Shown here piece by piece: positions 11,083 to 22,800 of a stretch of 64,000 bases of DNA. Position numbers and translations under genes: made by a program. The stretch's first letter is position 1. Each line of letters opens with the position of its first letter. Source of the stretch: Pseudomonas synxantha (GTDB lineage Bacteria > Pseudomonadota > Gammaproteobacteria > Pseudomonadales > Pseudomonadaceae); NCBI RefSeq assembly GCF_900105675.1, contig NZ_LT629786.1, positions 3,782,001 to 3,846,000 of the forward strand. Direction: 5' to 3'. Under the pieces are notes generated by a model, which was not told the origin of the DNA, did no database searches, and saw nothing but the letters and a program-made list of their open reading frames with translations.

Positions 11083-12849
11083 TCATTCCGTCTCCCCCCC
11101 TTCACTGAACTGCAACGCCGCCAACCGCGCATACAGCGGATTGCTCGCAATCAATTGCCTATGCGTACCCACCGCCACAAGCTTGCCTTGATCCATCACC
11201 GCTATTCGATCGGCATTCTTGACGGTCGCCAGGCGGTGAGCGATCACTAAAGTGGTTCGTCCCTGCATCAGTTGCGGCAGCGCTTGCTGGATCAGGTGCT
11301 CACTCTGGGCATCGAGAGCGCTGGTGGCCTCGTCCAGCAACAGGATCGGCGCATCTACCAGCAAGGCGCGTGCGATGGCAAGGCGTTGGCGCTGGCCGCC
11401 GGAGAGGCCCATGCCGCCATCGCCAAGATGGGTCTGGTAGCCATCGGGCATTTGCAGGATGAAGTCGTGGGCATGGGCGATACGCGCAGCGACTTCGACC
11501 TGGGCCATGGTGGCGGACGGGTTGCCGTAGCGGATGTTTTCCTCGACGCTGCCGAAAAACAGCGCCGGGCTCTGGGACACCAGGGCGAAATGGCGACGCA
11601 GGTCCAGAGGGTCCAGCTCGGTCAGCGGGCGGCCTTCGAGCAGAATGCGACCTTGCTGGGGATCGTAGAAGCGCAGCAGCAGGTCGAAAATTGTCGATTT
11701 GCCCGCGCCGGAGGGACCTACCAGCGCCAGGGTTTCGCCGGGATTGATGGTCAGGTTCAAGCCATCGATGGCGTAGCTGTCCGGCCGTGAGGGGTAGGAA
11801 AAGCGCAGATCTTGCAGCTCCATGCGGCCACTGACCCGCTCCGGCAAACGTACGCTGCCATTGGCCGGCGCCTGGATATCGTTGCTCGACTGCAACAGTT
11901 CACCAATGCGCTCGGCCGCGCCGGCGGCACGCTGCAACTCGCCGAGCACTTCGCTCAGGGTGCCGACGGCGCTACCGACGATCAGGCTGTAGAACACAAA
12001 CGCGGCCAGCTCACCGCCGGAAATGCGCCCGCTGATCACGTCCATGCCGCCTACCCACAGCATCACGCCCACAGCGCCAAGCACCAACATGATCACCAGG
12101 GTAATCAGCCAGGAGCGCTGCAAGATGCGTTTACGAGCGGTAGTGAAGGCCTCTTCCACGGTGACGGCGAAACGCTGTTCGTCCTGCACCTGATGGTTGT
12201 AGGCCTGCACTGTCTTGATCTGGCCAAGGGTTTCAGAGACGTAGCTACCGACATCGGCGATGCGGTCCTGGCTCTGACGCGACAGGCTGCGCACGCGGCG
12301 ACCGAAAATCAGGATCGGTGCCAGCACCAGGGGCAGTGCCACCACCACGATACTGGTGAGTTTGGGGTTAGTGATGAACAGCAACACGATGCCACCGATG
12401 ACCATCAAGGCATTGCGCAGAAACAGCGACAGCGATGAGCCAATCACCGATTGCAACAAAGTGGTGTCGGTGGTCAGCCGCGACTGGATTTCCGAGCTGC
12501 GGTTGTTCTCGTAGAAGCCGGGGTGCAGGTAGATCAGGTGATTGAATACCTGCCGGCGAATGTCCGCCACCACCCGCTCGCCAATCCAGGACACCAAATA
12601 AAACCGCGTGAAGGTGCCCACGGCCAGGCCCAGCACCAGCACCATGAACAGGCCGATGGACTGGTTGAGCAAGTGCGGTGACTGGGTCATGAAACCCTGG
12701 TCCACCAGCAGGCGTATGCCCTGCCCCATGGACAGAGTGATACCGGCAGTGACGATGAGCGCCAACAGGGCGCCCAGCGCCTGCCAGCGGTAGGGCGCAA
12801 TAAAGCGGCTGGCCAGGCGGATCGCACGGCGTTGACGGGTCGAGAGCAT
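11083..12849 (-). CDS. ABC exporter, fused permease and ATPase (MsbA-like half transporter)
   Basis: 588 residues. The N-terminal ~310 residues form the six-helix type IV exporter domain (first helices at about 24-45 and 62-85). The C-terminal nucleotide-binding domain has Walker A GPSGAGKST (378-386), Q-loop SQSPALF, signature LSGGQRQR (482-489), Walker B ILLLDEATSALD and the H-loop IAHRLAT. It probably works as a homodimer exporting lipids or hydrophobic compounds; it resembles the MsbA-related family rather than MsbA itself, and no lpxK neighbour is present. Substrate unknown. The fic gene follows downstream after 63 bases. Confidence 0.93.
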   Translation of the reverse strand: MLSTRQRRAIRLASRFIAPYRWQALGALLALIVTAGITLSMGQGIRLLVDQGFMTQSPHLLNQSIGLFMVLVLGLAVGTFTRFYLVSWIGERVVADIRRQVFNHLIYLHPGFYENNRSSEIQSRLTTDTTLLQSVIGSSLSLFLRNALMVIGGIVLLFITNPKLTSIVVVALPLVLAPILIFGRRVRSLSRQSQDRIADVGSYVSETLGQIKTVQAYNHQVQDEQRFAVTVEEAFTTARKRILQRSWLITLVIMLVLGAVGVMLWVGGMDVISGRISGGELAAFVFYSLIVGSAVGTLSEVLGELQRAAGAAERIGELLQSSNDIQAPANGSVRLPERVSGRMELQDLRFSYPSRPDSYAIDGLNLTINPGETLALVGPSGAGKSTIFDLLLRFYDPQQGRILLEGRPLTELDPLDLRRHFALVSQSPALFFGSVEENIRYGNPSATMAQVEVAARIAHAHDFILQMPDGYQTHLGDGGMGLSGGQRQRLAIARALLVDAPILLLDEATSALDAQSEHLIQQALPQLMQGRTTLVIAHRLATVKNADRIAVMDQGKLVAVGTHRQLIASNPLYARLAALQFSEGGETE

Positions 12850-13092
12850 GGGACATCACCAATGAGGAGTCTGTACCTCAACATTGGGGGAACTTGCGTG
12901 AATAACAATGAGTCAGGTTAATTATGCCCGCCGACGCAAGCCCATAGAGGCTATCGGTCTAAGACTCATCTGGAAATATGTACCGGTTTCTGGTGGACTG
13001 GGTGTTCGAACCGATGATCGCGTAGGGAGTTGTAACAGCGCGTTCACGCGGGGGATTTAAAGTAGGTATACAACCTGATGAGGAGACAGGCC

Positions 13093-13266
13093 ATGACCTT
13101 GCAAGATAGCAGCAACGCCAAGATTGAAGTGATCCGCCAGCCGCAGCAACTGCCATGCTCGTACATCGATGCCAAGGGCCGCGAAGTGCAGATTACCGAA
13201 GAGATGATCCAGCAAGCATGCAGTGAGCTGGAACAGCGTCTGGTCAAACCTGCCCAGCAAGGCTGA
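13093..13266 (+). CDS. PA1571-family small protein
   Basis: 57 residues with the pattern CSYIDAKGREVQITEEMIQQACSELEQ, which matches a small conserved Pseudomonas family (PA1571-like) of unknown function. Start at 13093 chosen because AGGAG lies seven bases upstream; the alternative ATG at 13078 overlaps that site. No signal or membrane segment. Followed 20 bases later by a strong terminator, so it is a monocistronic short transcript. Confidence 0.85.
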   Translation: MTLQDSSNAKIEVIRQPQQLPCSYIDAKGREVQITEEMIQQACSELEQRLVKPAQQG

Positions 13267-13286
13267 TACGCCCGCGCTCTTTGAGA

Positions 13287-13311
13287 CCCGGCCCAGGTGG
13301 CCGGGTTTTTT
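13287..13311 (+). terminator. Terminator after the PA1571-family gene
   Basis: CCCGGCC-(5)-GGCCGGG followed by TTTTTT. Located between the plus-strand small gene and the convergent pdxB stop. Confidence 0.9.
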
Positions 13312-13319
13312 ATGGGGGT

Positions 13320-14462
13320 CTACAGGGCTTCGGCGCCCAAGGCCGAGACGATAGCGGACAACGCCGTCGACTCACCATTGATCCGCACCTTCAAGCCGTC
13401 AATCTCGCGCCGTAGCGGATAGTGCTTGCGCAGCAGGTCGAATGCCTTGCGCTGTTCCTCCACCGTGCCGACCAGGCTGCGGCGGAAATCCGCATCGTCA
13501 CGGCGCGGGTCGTACACACTGCGGCACAGGGTCGCCAGTGCCCAGGCAGGATCAGTTGCAGCGTTCAGGTGCACTTCGGCCAGCCACGGTGCCGGCAACA
13601 AATCACTCAGCTGAACACTCGGCTCCTGGCCCAGGTGCGCGCAGAACGCCTGGTAGATCTGCGCCGTGCCGCGCTGCTTGCCGTCAAGGCTGTAGCCGGC
13701 GATATGCGGCGTAGCCAGCACGCACAGGTCAGCCAGGTCGACATCCACCTCGGGCTCACCTTCCCACACGTCCAATACGGCTTGCAGGTCTTCACGGGCC
13801 AGCAGCACCTCACGCAGGGCGGTGTTATCCACCACTGCACCACGGCTGGCATTGATCAGCCAGGTACCGGGCTTGAGCTGCTCCAGGCGCTGGCGATCCA
13901 ACAGGTGCCAGGTGGAACCATTGCCGGACTTGGTCAGCGGTGTGTGCAAGCTGATCACGTCGCACTGCTCGATGATCTGCTGCAGGCTGACGTAGTCACC
14001 GTCTTCGGCGATCTGGCGCGGCGGGTCGCAGACCAGCACATTCCAGCCCAGGCCCTTGAGCACCTTGACCAGCCGCCCGCCGACTTCACCGGCCCCGACC
14101 ACGCCATAGGTGCGCTGGCCAAGCTCAACCCCTTCGATTTCGGCCAGGGTCTGCAAGCTGCCGAGCACGTAGTCCACGACGCCACGGGCATTGCAGCCCG
14201 GCGCGCTGGACCACTGGATACTCGCCTGCTTGAAGTAATCGAGGTCCAGGTGGTCGGTGCCGATGGTGCAGGTGCCGACGAAGCGTACGTTGCTGCCTTC
14301 GAGCAAGGCACGGTTGACGTTGGTCACCGAGCGCACCAGCAGCACGTCGGCCTGCGCGACGGTGGCGCGGTCGATGGACCGGCCGGGCACGCGGCGAATC
14401 TCGCCAAACCCTTCGAAGAATGCATCGAGCAGCGGGATATTTTCGTCGGCAACAATCAGCAT
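13320..14462 (-). CDS. pdxB: Erythronate-4-phosphate dehydrogenase
   Basis: 380-residue D-2-hydroxyacid dehydrogenase of the pyridoxal-phosphate pathway, oxidising 4-phosphoerythronate. Begins [22 protein letters not shown], a PdxB hallmark. The Rossmann motif [20 protein letters not shown] binds NAD; catalytic Arg ([18 protein letters not shown]) and the His in TPHIAGYS are present. The ~90-residue C-terminal tail (VSALGAEAL end) is the PdxB-specific dimerisation domain that other 2-hydroxyacid dehydrogenases lack. Divergent from the MATE gene. Confidence 0.96.
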   Translation of the reverse strand: MLIVADENIPLLDAFFEGFGEIRRVPGRSIDRATVAQADVLLVRSVTNVNRALLEGSNVRFVGTCTIGTDHLDLDYFKQASIQWSSAPGCNARGVVDYVLGSLQTLAEIEGVELGQRTYGVVGAGEVGGRLVKVLKGLGWNVLVCDPPRQIAEDGDYVSLQQIIEQCDVISLHTPLTKSGNGSTWHLLDRQRLEQLKPGTWLINASRGAVVDNTALREVLLAREDLQAVLDVWEGEPEVDVDLADLCVLATPHIAGYSLDGKQRGTAQIYQAFCAHLGQEPSVQLSDLLPAPWLAEVHLNAATDPAWALATLCRSVYDPRRDDADFRRSLVGTVEEQRKAFDLLRKHYPLRREIDGLKVRINGESTALSAIVSALGAEAL

Positions 14463-14633
14463 GGCAGGCTCCTTTGGCGGATCAACAGTGTACAGGCTTG
14501 TGAGGATCCAATGTGGGAGGGGGGTGCCTGCGTGGTTGCATTACAAATCAACAACACAGGTTTTTTCCTGACCGCTGCGTCAAAGCGTAGAATCCGCCGT
14601 CCTTGCGACTGCCTTTTGATTGGACACCTGTAC

Positions 14634-16028
14634 GTGAACACTGCCACCGCTACCCTCTCCCGCCCCGCGCGCATCAGCCGGGAAGTGCGCGGCCTGCTGA
14701 CGCTGGCCTTGCCGATCATGATCGGTCAATTGGCAACCACCGCGATGAGCTTTGTCGATGCGGTGATGGCCGGGCGTGTCAGCCCCCAAGACCTGGCGGC
14801 AGTCGGCCTGGGCAATTCGATCTGGATCCCGGTGTACCTGCTGATGACCGGCACTTTGCTGGCTACCACGCCGAAAGTTGCCGAGCGTTATGGCGCGGGT
14901 AAACTCACCGAGATCGGGCCGTTGGTGCGCCAATCGTTGTGGTTGGCCGTGGTGGTCGGCCTCTGCGGCGCGCTGTTGCTGCTATGCGCCGAGCCGATCC
15001 TGCATGCGATGAAGGTCGAGCCTGACCTGATCGAGCCGTCCATGGGTTACCTGCATGGCATCGCTGCGGGCATGCCGGCGATTGCGCTGTATTACGTGCT
15101 GCGCTGTTTCAGTGACGGGCTGGGCCGTACACGGCCGAGCATGGTCATGGGCCTGTGCGGCCTGGCGTTGAATATTCCGTTGAACTACATCTTCATCTAC
15201 GGCCACTTCGGCGTGCCGGCGATGGGCGGCGTGGGTTGCGGCTGGGCCACGGCGATTGCGATGTGGGTGATGATGCTTGGCCTGGCCGGCTGGACGCGCT
15301 GGGGCCCGGTTTACCAGAGCAGCGAATTGTTCAAGCGTTTCGACTGGCCGCAATGGACGGTGATCAAGCGCATATTGAGCATCGGCCTGCCGATTGGTGT
15401 GGCGATCTTCGCCGAGTCGAGCATCTTCGCGGTGATTGCCCTGTTGCTTGGCAGCCTGGGCGCTACCGTGGTGTCCGGCCATCAGATCGCGCTCAACGTC
15501 AGCTCCCTGGTGTTCATGATCCCCTACTCCCTGAGCATGGCCGTGACCGTGCGGGTCGGCCAGGCCCTGGGCCGTGGCGAACCCCGCGAAGCGCGCTTCG
15601 CTGCGGGGGTCGGCATGGGCACCGCACTGGGCTATGCGTGCCTGTCGTGCAGCCTGATGCTGGTGTTTCGCGAGCAGATCGCAGCGATCTATACGCCGGA
15701 CCCGGTGGTGATCCACCTGGCATCAATGCTGATCGTATTCTCGGCGCTGTTCCAGTTCTCCGACTCGATCCAGGTCACCGCGGCCGGCGCACTGCGCGGC
15801 TACCAAGACACCCGGGTGACCATGGTGCTGACCTTGTTCGCCTACTGGGGCGTAGGGTTACCGGTGGGTTACGCCCTGGGGCTGACCGACTGGCTCGGCG
15901 AGCCCAGCGGCCCAAGCGGCTTGTGGCAAGGGCTGATCGTCGGCTTGAGCTGTGCGGCGGGGATGTTGCTGGTGCGCCTGGCGCGCAGTGCACGCCGACG
16001 CATTCACGCAGACAAGGCGAGGGGTTAA
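14634..16028 (+). CDS. MATE family multidrug efflux pump
   Basis: 464 residues, about 12 hydrophobic helices in two six-helix halves, starting [21 protein letters not shown] then [28 protein letters not shown], typical of the NorM branch of the MATE family (Na+- or H+-driven export of cationic drugs). The GTG at 14634 is used because the open frame upstream runs antisense to pdxB and carries no MATE sequence. Its stop overlaps the convergent tusA stop by four bases. Closest characterised Pseudomonas relative may be PmpM, but I cannot assign the symbol. Confidence 0.92.
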   Translation: MNTATATLSRPARISREVRGLLTLALPIMIGQLATTAMSFVDAVMAGRVSPQDLAAVGLGNSIWIPVYLLMTGTLLATTPKVAERYGAGKLTEIGPLVRQSLWLAVVVGLCGALLLLCAEPILHAMKVEPDLIEPSMGYLHGIAAGMPAIALYYVLRCFSDGLGRTRPSMVMGLCGLALNIPLNYIFIYGHFGVPAMGGVGCGWATAIAMWVMMLGLAGWTRWGPVYQSSELFKRFDWPQWTVIKRILSIGLPIGVAIFAESSIFAVIALLLGSLGATVVSGHQIALNVSSLVFMIPYSLSMAVTVRVGQALGRGEPREARFAAGVGMGTALGYACLSCSLMLVFREQIAAIYTPDPVVIHLASMLIVFSALFQFSDSIQVTAAGALRGYQDTRVTMVLTLFAYWGVGLPVGYALGLTDWLGEPSGPSGLWQGLIVGLSCAAGMLLVRLARSARRRIHADKARG

Positions 16029-16270
16029 TCGAGCTTCTTGCGGATCCAGTACAGATAGGTCCCGGCCTGCTCCTGCTGGTCCACCAGTTCGTGGTCAAGA
16101 AACACACAGAACTTGGGGATATCACGGCGGGTCGACGGGTCGGTGGCGATCACCTTGAGCAAGCCGCCCGCCGGCAGGTCGCGGATATGCTGGTGCAGCA
16201 TCATCACCGGCTCCGGGCAGTTGAGCCCGGTGGCGTCGAGGGTGCCGTCTACGGGTAAATCAACACTCAT
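16025..16270 (-). CDS. tusA: Sulfurtransferase TusA
   Basis: 81 residues. The CPxP motif ([10 protein letters not shown], Cys18) is the persulfide-carrying cysteine of the SirA/TusA fold. It relays sulfur from IscS toward tRNA 2-thiouridine and other acceptors. rlmM lies upstream on the same strand, and the end overlaps the MATE gene convergently. Full length and strong family match. Confidence 0.93.
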   Translation of the reverse strand: MSVDLPVDGTLDATGLNCPEPVMMLHQHIRDLPAGGLLKVIATDPSTRRDIPKFCVFLDHELVDQQEQAGTYLYWIRKKLD

Positions 16271-16299
16271 ACTTTACTCCTGAAACAGGCCCGCTCTTA

Positions 16300-16389
16300 T
16301 GTGGGAGTGGGCTTGCCCGCGATGACGTGGGCACATTCAACATAGATTTCGACTGTTATACCGCTATCGCGGGCAAGCCCGCTCCCACA
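16300..16389. repeat. REPIN
   Basis: TGTGGGAGTGGGCTTGCCCG at the left and its reverse complement with a single-base change at the right, about 40 bases apart, between tusA and rlmM. Confidence 0.9.
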
Positions 16390-16396
16390 TTTGATT

Positions 16397-17473
16397 TCAG
16401 CGGCTTTTGGATTTCTTCACATCCACCAAACGGCGCAAGTGGCACGTCACTTCTTCCCGGTCGTGATACAGCTGCTTGCAACCGATTTCCACCCGTATGC
16501 CACGCGCCTTGAAGCCCTCTTCGATGCGCTCCAACAGGCGCTTTACTTCGGCGTAACGCTGCTTCATCGGCAGCTTGAGGTTGACCACCGCCTCACGGCA
16601 ATGCCCCTCGCCGATCCAGGTTTCCAGCAGCGCCGCATTACGCGCCGGCTTTTCAACGATATCGCACACCATCCAGTCCACCGGTTGCTTGGGCACGAAG
16701 GTGAAACCGTCGGCCATCAGGTGTTGCACCAGGCCGGTGTCCATCAGGCTTTCGGCCATAGGGCCGTTGTCGATGGCGGTCACCAGCATGCCGCGGTTGA
16801 CCAGTTGCCAGGTCCAGCCACCCGGTGCTGCGCCGAGATCAACGCCGGTCATGTCGCCGTGCAAGCGCTCGTCCCATTGGTCACGGGGGATAAAGTGATG
16901 CCAGGCCTCCTCCAGTTTCAGGGTCGAACGGCTGGGCGCGTCACGTGGGAACTTGAGGCGCGGGATGCCCATGGGCCACATCGCCGAGTTGTTCGACTCG
17001 GCCAGGCCCATGAACGCTTCGCGGCCGCTCTTGAAGGTCAGCAGCAGACGCGGCTTGCTCGGGTCGTCCACCAGGCGCCCGGCGCCCAGCAGGGCTTTGC
17101 GCAGGTGCACTTCGAATTTCTTGCAGAAGTTTGAGAGTTCCTTGCCGTCATTGGTATCGACCATCTCCAACCACAGGCTGCCGCACACCGGGAAATCGCG
17201 CAGGTGGGTAAGGATCACGCTGATGCGGTCGGTTTCCGGCAGGTCGATAAACACCCCGCGCGCCCACTGCCTGGGGAAAATCAGCTCGGCAAAGCGCTGG
17301 CCGTGCATCAGGCGCTGGGCGCCGTCTTCCTCGGTGCAGACAAATTCGGCGCAGGCGCTGCCGGTCTTGGCCTTGGCGTAGCCGGAAACGTTCAGGCGCG
17401 CGGCGTGTTCCGCGATCTCGGAACAGACTTCGCCTTCAAACCCCGGGCGGCAGTGCATAAAAAGGGTGTTCAT
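16397..17473 (-). CDS. rlmM: 23S rRNA 2'-O-ribose C2498 methyltransferase RlmM
   Basis: 358 residues. N-terminal THUMP-like region (MNTLFMHCRPGFEGEVCSEI) and a C-terminal Rossmann-like methyltransferase domain with the SAM motif DLGAAPGGWTWQLV and the catalytic-tetrad region VVNLKLPMKQRY. It methylates the ribose of C2498 in 23S rRNA. ATG 17473 is chosen with GGAG about seven bases upstream. It is on the opposite strand to acnA; the ~195-base divergent spacer holds both promoters. Confidence 0.95.
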   Translation of the reverse strand: MNTLFMHCRPGFEGEVCSEIAEHAARLNVSGYAKAKTGSACAEFVCTEEDGAQRLMHGQRFAELIFPRQWARGVFIDLPETDRISVILTHLRDFPVCGSLWLEMVDTNDGKELSNFCKKFEVHLRKALLGAGRLVDDPSKPRLLLTFKSGREAFMGLAESNNSAMWPMGIPRLKFPRDAPSRSTLKLEEAWHHFIPRDQWDERLHGDMTGVDLGAAPGGWTWQLVNRGMLVTAIDNGPMAESLMDTGLVQHLMADGFTFVPKQPVDWMVCDIVEKPARNAALLETWIGEGHCREAVVNLKLPMKQRYAEVKRLLERIEEGFKARGIRVEIGCKQLYHDREEVTCHLRRLVDVKKSKSR

Positions 17474-17669
17474 CAACTCTCCTGGTGAATCAACTGACCT
17501 TGCGCTATCGCAATGCCTGTCATGAAAACGCGCGCATGATAGCCGAGTTCGGAACCTTGGGCTCGGCGATAGAGTCCAGTTATTAGCTTGCTATTGAAAA
17601 CAGCGCTAACGTGATAGCTCTGTTCGTCCCGTCAGGTCCGTAGCCGTGCGGACCATAAGGAGTCATGTA

Positions 17670-20411
17670 ATGTCATCCCTTGATAGCCTGAGAACCCTTA
17701 AAACCCTGGAAATAGACAGCAAGACTTACCACTACTTCAGCCTGCCCGAAGCCGCCAAGAGCCTGGGTGACCTGGATAAGCTGCCGATGTCCCTCAAGGT
17801 GCTGCTGGAAAACCTGCTGCGCTGGGAAGATGCCAAGACCGTCACCGGCACCGACCTCAAGGCCATCGCCGCTTGGCTTAAAGAGCGCCAGTCTGACCGC
17901 GAGATCCAGTACCGCCCCGCCCGTGTGCTGATGCAGGACTTTACCGGCGTGCCCGCGGTGGTCGACCTGGCTGCCATGCGCGCCGCCGTGGCCAAGGCCG
18001 GTGGCGACCCGCAGCGTATCAACCCGCTGTCGCCGGTGGACCTGGTGATCGACCACTCGGTGATGGTCGACAAGTTCGGCACTACCAGCGCCTTCGAACA
18101 AAACGTCGATATCGAAATGCAGCGCAACGGCGAACGCTACGCCTTCCTGCGCTGGGGCCAGAGCGCCTTCGACAACTTCAGCGTAGTCCCGCCGGGCACC
18201 GGCATCTGCCACCAAGTCAATCTCGAATACCTGGGCCGTACTGTGTGGACCAAGGAGGAAGACGGCCGTACCTACGCCTTCCCTGACACCCTGGTCGGCA
18301 CCGACTCCCACACCACCATGATCAACGGCCTTGGCGTACTCGGCTGGGGCGTGGGCGGGATCGAAGCCGAAGCGGCGATGCTCGGCCAACCGGTATCGAT
18401 GCTGATCCCGGAAGTGATCGGCTTCAAGCTCACCGGCAAGCTCAGGGAAGGCATCACCGCCACCGACCTGGTGCTGACCGTCACGCAGATGCTGCGCAAG
18501 AAAGGCGTGGTGGGTAAATTCGTCGAGTTCTATGGCGACGGCCTGGCCGACCTGCCCCTGGCCGACCGCGCCACCATCGCTAACATGGCTCCGGAATACG
18601 GCGCCACCTGCGGTTTTTTCCCGGTCGACGAAGTGACTCTGGACTACCTGCGCCTGTCCGGCCGCCCGGTAGAAACGGTCAAACTGGTGGAGGCCTACAC
18701 CAAGGCTCAGGGCCTGTGGCGCAACGCCGGCCAGGAGCCGGTGTTCACCGACACCCTGGCCCTGGACATGGGCAGCGTCGAAGCCAGCCTCGCCGGGCCC
18801 AAGCGCCCGCAGGACCGTGTGTCCCTGCCGAATGTCGGCCAAGCGTTCAGCGATTTCCTCGACCTGCAATTCAAACCCACCAGCAAGGAAGAAGGCCGCC
18901 TGGAAAGTGAAGGCGGTGGCGGTGTGGCCGTGGGCAATGCCGACCTGATCGGCGAAACGGACTATGAGTACGACGGCCAGACCTATCGCCTGAAAAACGG
19001 TGCCGTAGTGATCGCTGCGATTACCTCATGCACCAACACCTCCAACCCCAGCGTAATGATGGCGGCCGGGCTGGTGGCTAAAAAAGCCGTGGAAAAAGGC
19101 CTGACCCGCAAACCTTGGGTCAAGACCTCGCTGGCCCCAGGTTCTAAGGTGGTCACCGATTATTACAAAGCCGCGGGCCTCACCCAGTACCTCGACAAGC
19201 TCGGCTTCGACTTGGTGGGCTACGGCTGCACCACCTGTATCGGTAACTCCGGGCCATTGCCCGAGCCTATCGAAAAGGCCATTCAGAAGGCTGACCTTGC
19301 CGTGGCCTCGGTGCTGTCGGGTAACCGCAACTTCGAAGGCCGCGTACACCCGCTGGTGAAAACCAACTGGCTGGCCTCGCCGCCCCTGGTAGTCGCCTAT
19401 GCGTTGGCCGGCACCGTGCGCATCGACATCAGCAGCGAGCCACTGGGTAACGACCAGAACGGAAACCCGGTGTACCTGAAGGATATCTGGCCCAGCAGTC
19501 AGGAGATCGCCGACGCAGTGGCCCAGGTCAGTACCAGCATGTTCCACAAGGAATACGCGGAGGTGTTTGCCGGTGACGAGCAATGGCAGGCGATTGAAGT
19601 GCCGCAGGCTGCAACTTATGTGTGGCAGAAGGATTCCACCTACATCCAGCATCCGCCGTTCTTCGACGACATTGCCGGCCCGCTGCCGGTGATCAAGGAC
19701 GTCAAGGGCGCCAACGTGTTGGCTCTGCTGGGGGATTCGGTGACCACCGACCACATCTCCCCTGCCGGCAATATCAAGACCGACAGCCCGGCCGGTCGCT
19801 ACCTGCGCGAGCAAGGCGTGGAGCCGCGTGACTTCAACTCCTACGGCTCACGCCGGGGCAACCATGAAGTGATGATGCGCGGCACCTTCGCCAATATCCG
19901 TATCCGCAATGAAATGCTCGGCGGTGAGGAAGGCGGCAACACGCTGTATATCCCCACCGGCGAGAAGATGGCGATCTATGATGCGTCGATGAAGTACCAG
20001 GCCTCAGGTACGCCGCTGGTGGTGATTGCCGGCCAGGAATACGGCACCGGCTCCAGCCGTGACTGGGCGGCCAAAGGTACCAACCTGCTGGGGGTCAAGG
20101 CGGTGATCGCCGAGAGTTTCGAGCGCATCCACCGCTCCAACCTGGTGGGCATGGGTGTATTGCCGTTGCAGTTCAAGCTGGACCAGAATCGCAAGACGCT
20201 CAAGCTCACCGGTAAGGAGAAGATCGACATCCTCGGGCTGACCGATGCCGAGATCGAACCGCGGATGAACCTGACGCTGGTGATTACCCGGGAAGATGGC
20301 AGCAGCGAGAAGGTTGAGGTGCTGTGCCGGATTGATACCTTGAATGAAGTGGAGTACTTCAAGGCGGGGGGGATCTTGCATTATGTGCTGCGTCAGTTGA
20401 TTGCCAGCTAA
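17670..20411 (+). CDS. acnA: Aconitate hydratase A
   Basis: 913 residues, monomeric [4Fe-4S] enzyme isomerising citrate and isocitrate in the TCA and glyoxylate cycles. Cluster ligands are Cys454 ([11 protein letters not shown]), Cys520 and Cys523 ([12 protein letters not shown]). The swivel domain has the motif [13 protein letters not shown], and the [14 protein letters not shown] segment and [16 protein letters not shown] loop carry substrate-binding residues. ATG at 17670 has AAGGAG upstream and starts [14 protein letters not shown] as in related AcnA. Sequence is most like AcnA/IRP1, not AcnB. Confidence 0.97.
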   Translation: MSSLDSLRTLKTLEIDSKTYHYFSLPEAAKSLGDLDKLPMSLKVLLENLLRWEDAKTVTGTDLKAIAAWLKERQSDREIQYRPARVLMQDFTGVPAVVDLAAMRAAVAKAGGDPQRINPLSPVDLVIDHSVMVDKFGTTSAFEQNVDIEMQRNGERYAFLRWGQSAFDNFSVVPPGTGICHQVNLEYLGRTVWTKEEDGRTYAFPDTLVGTDSHTTMINGLGVLGWGVGGIEAEAAMLGQPVSMLIPEVIGFKLTGKLREGITATDLVLTVTQMLRKKGVVGKFVEFYGDGLADLPLADRATIANMAPEYGATCGFFPVDEVTLDYLRLSGRPVETVKLVEAYTKAQGLWRNAGQEPVFTDTLALDMGSVEASLAGPKRPQDRVSLPNVGQAFSDFLDLQFKPTSKEEGRLESEGGGGVAVGNADLIGETDYEYDGQTYRLKNGAVVIAAITSCTNTSNPSVMMAAGLVAKKAVEKGLTRKPWVKTSLAPGSKVVTDYYKAAGLTQYLDKLGFDLVGYGCTTCIGNSGPLPEPIEKAIQKADLAVASVLSGNRNFEGRVHPLVKTNWLASPPLVVAYALAGTVRIDISSEPLGNDQNGNPVYLKDIWPSSQEIADAVAQVSTSMFHKEYAEVFAGDEQWQAIEVPQAATYVWQKDSTYIQHPPFFDDIAGPLPVIKDVKGANVLALLGDSVTTDHISPAGNIKTDSPAGRYLREQGVEPRDFNSYGSRRGNHEVMMRGTFANIRIRNEMLGGEEGGNTLYIPTGEKMAIYDASMKYQASGTPLVVIAGQEYGTGSSRDWAAKGTNLLGVKAVIAESFERIHRSNLVGMGVLPLQFKLDQNRKTLKLTGKEKIDILGLTDAEIEPRMNLTLVITREDGSSEKVEVLCRIDTLNEVEYFKAGGILHYVLRQLIAS

Positions 20412-20429
20412 AGATCGCTGGAGATCAAA

Positions 20430-20518
20430 TGTGGGAGGGGGCTTGCCCCCGATGGCGGTGGATCAGGTACAGATATTCAACCTGACACACCGCTATCGGG
20501 AGCAAGCCCCCTCCCACA
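20430..20518. repeat. REPIN
   Basis: TGTGGGAGGGGGCTTGCCCC at left and GGGAGCAAGCCCCCTCCCACA at right; between acnA and lpxO, both convergent on it. Confidence 0.9.
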
Positions 20519-20537
20519 GTTTTGACCGTATTTCAAA

Positions 20538-21476
20538 TCAGCCGAACAACCATTTCCACAGCAGCACCAGCACCACTACTGCCAGCACTGGCCGCGCAAT
20601 GCGGTAAGCCTTGGGATGCTTGCGCTTCCACTGCTTGACCTGGCTACTGAACTTGTCGCTGAACGTCTTGCTCCAGGCGTAGGCCTGGTTGATGCCACCC
20701 ACGCGTTCGTCATCGAGGTTCTGCGGAGCGGTAGCACGGCCCAGTTGCTTGCTGACCCAGCGGTTGATACGGGTCATCAGGCGGTTGCTCAACGGACGTT
20801 CGATGTCGCAGAACAGGATCACGCGGGTCTGCTCGGTTTCGTTCTTGACCCAATGCACGTAGGTTTCGTCGAACATCACGTCTTCACCGTCGCGCCAGGC
20901 GTAGACCTGGCCATCGACGAAGATGCGGCAGTCGTCGGAGTTCGGCGTGGACAACCCGAGGTGATAGCGTAGGGAACCAGCGAACGGGTCGCGGTGCGGG
21001 TTGAGGTGACTGCCGCCCGGCAACAGCGCGAACATCGCGCCCTTGACGTTGGGAATGCTGCTCACCAGAGCCACGGTCTTCGGGCACAGGGCCTCGGCCG
21101 ATGGCAGGGGTTTGTCGTACCACTTGAGGTAGAAGCGCTTCCAGCCCTTCTTGAAGAAGGAACCGAAGCCGGCGTCGTTGTTCTTTTCGGCAGCGCGGAT
21201 GTAGCCCTCGTCGAACAGGTGCATGGCCTCTTCGCGGATCACTTCCCAGTTGTCCTTGAGCACGTCCAGTTCGGGGAACTTGCTGCGGTCCAGGTAGGGC
21301 TTGGACGGCACTGCGGAGAACAGGTACATCAGGGCGTTATACGGGGCGAACAGCGCCGAATGGTTGACGAACTGGCGCAACATCGGCAAACGGGCCTTGC
21401 CGCGCAGGTGGACATACAGCGTGCTGCCAATAAACAGCAGCAACACCGACAGTTTGGTGGCCAAGGAAAAGGTCAT
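20538..21476 (-). CDS. lpxO: Lipid A 2-hydroxylase-type aspartyl/asparaginyl beta-hydroxylase
   Basis: 312 residues, Fe(II)/2-oxoglutarate oxygenase. N-terminal membrane helix (TKLSVLLLFIGSTLYVHL) and a second hydrophobic stretch at the C terminus (ARPVLAVVVLVLLWKWLFG) bracket a catalytic domain with HxD-type metal ligands: HLNPHRDPFAG and the downstream His in YVHWVKNE. This architecture matches LpxO, which adds a 2-hydroxyl to the secondary acyl chain of lipid A on the inner membrane. A typical Pseudomonas has more than one paralogue, so the exact acyl position cannot be read. Confidence 0.87.
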   Translation of the reverse strand: MTFSLATKLSVLLLFIGSTLYVHLRGKARLPMLRQFVNHSALFAPYNALMYLFSAVPSKPYLDRSKFPELDVLKDNWEVIREEAMHLFDEGYIRAAEKNNDAGFGSFFKKGWKRFYLKWYDKPLPSAEALCPKTVALVSSIPNVKGAMFALLPGGSHLNPHRDPFAGSLRYHLGLSTPNSDDCRIFVDGQVYAWRDGEDVMFDETYVHWVKNETEQTRVILFCDIERPLSNRLMTRINRWVSKQLGRATAPQNLDDERVGGINQAYAWSKTFSDKFSSQVKQWKRKHPKAYRIARPVLAVVVLVLLWKWLFG

Positions 21477-21636
21477 GCAGCAACTCCTGGAAATAAGCGC
21501 CTGGCCAGCAAACTTCCGTCAACGGGAAACCAGACGTAATAGCTGGCCATGATAAACACTTGGAGCATTATGCAGAAGGCCCAGGCCAATGAGCTGACCT
21601 GAATCAACCTCGATGATGAGTGGCCGATCAGGGGCC

Positions 21637-21685
21637 GACGCAGAGCGTCTTGGGCGGCATTCCCACGCAGAACGTGGGAACGATC
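21637..21685. repeat. Second-type palindromic repeat
   Basis: GACGCAGAGCGTC (21637-21649) followed by TTCCCACGCAGAACGTGGGAA (21660-21680) and CGATC. Differs from the GTGGGAGGGGGC REP family; similar ATTCCCACG..CGTGGGAACGATC palindromes recur in Pseudomonas intergenic DNA. It sits just after the cysK stop and may also act as a weak terminator. Confidence 0.7.
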
Positions 21686-21700
21686 AGCGGCAGCCGTTGA

Positions 21701-22675
<975 letters not shown>

Positions 22676-22800
22676 GACGGGTCCTATTGGCGACTTTGAA
22701 GAAGGCCCCAAGGGTATGCCTCGTACTTCAACGCGTCCAGACGGTGGAACGTTGCGTTCATCAGAACAGTCAATCTCCTACAAGCAAGGAGAACCTCCCC

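Noticed and set aside
12990..13020. GTTCGAA-like sequence resembling a tRNA T loop
   Set aside because: On the minus strand the flanking bases do not pair as a T stem, and no acceptor, D or anticodon arms fit around it.
13422..14633. N-terminal extension of the MATE gene frame
   Set aside because: Reads antisense to pdxB; the MATE family start is the GTG at 14634.
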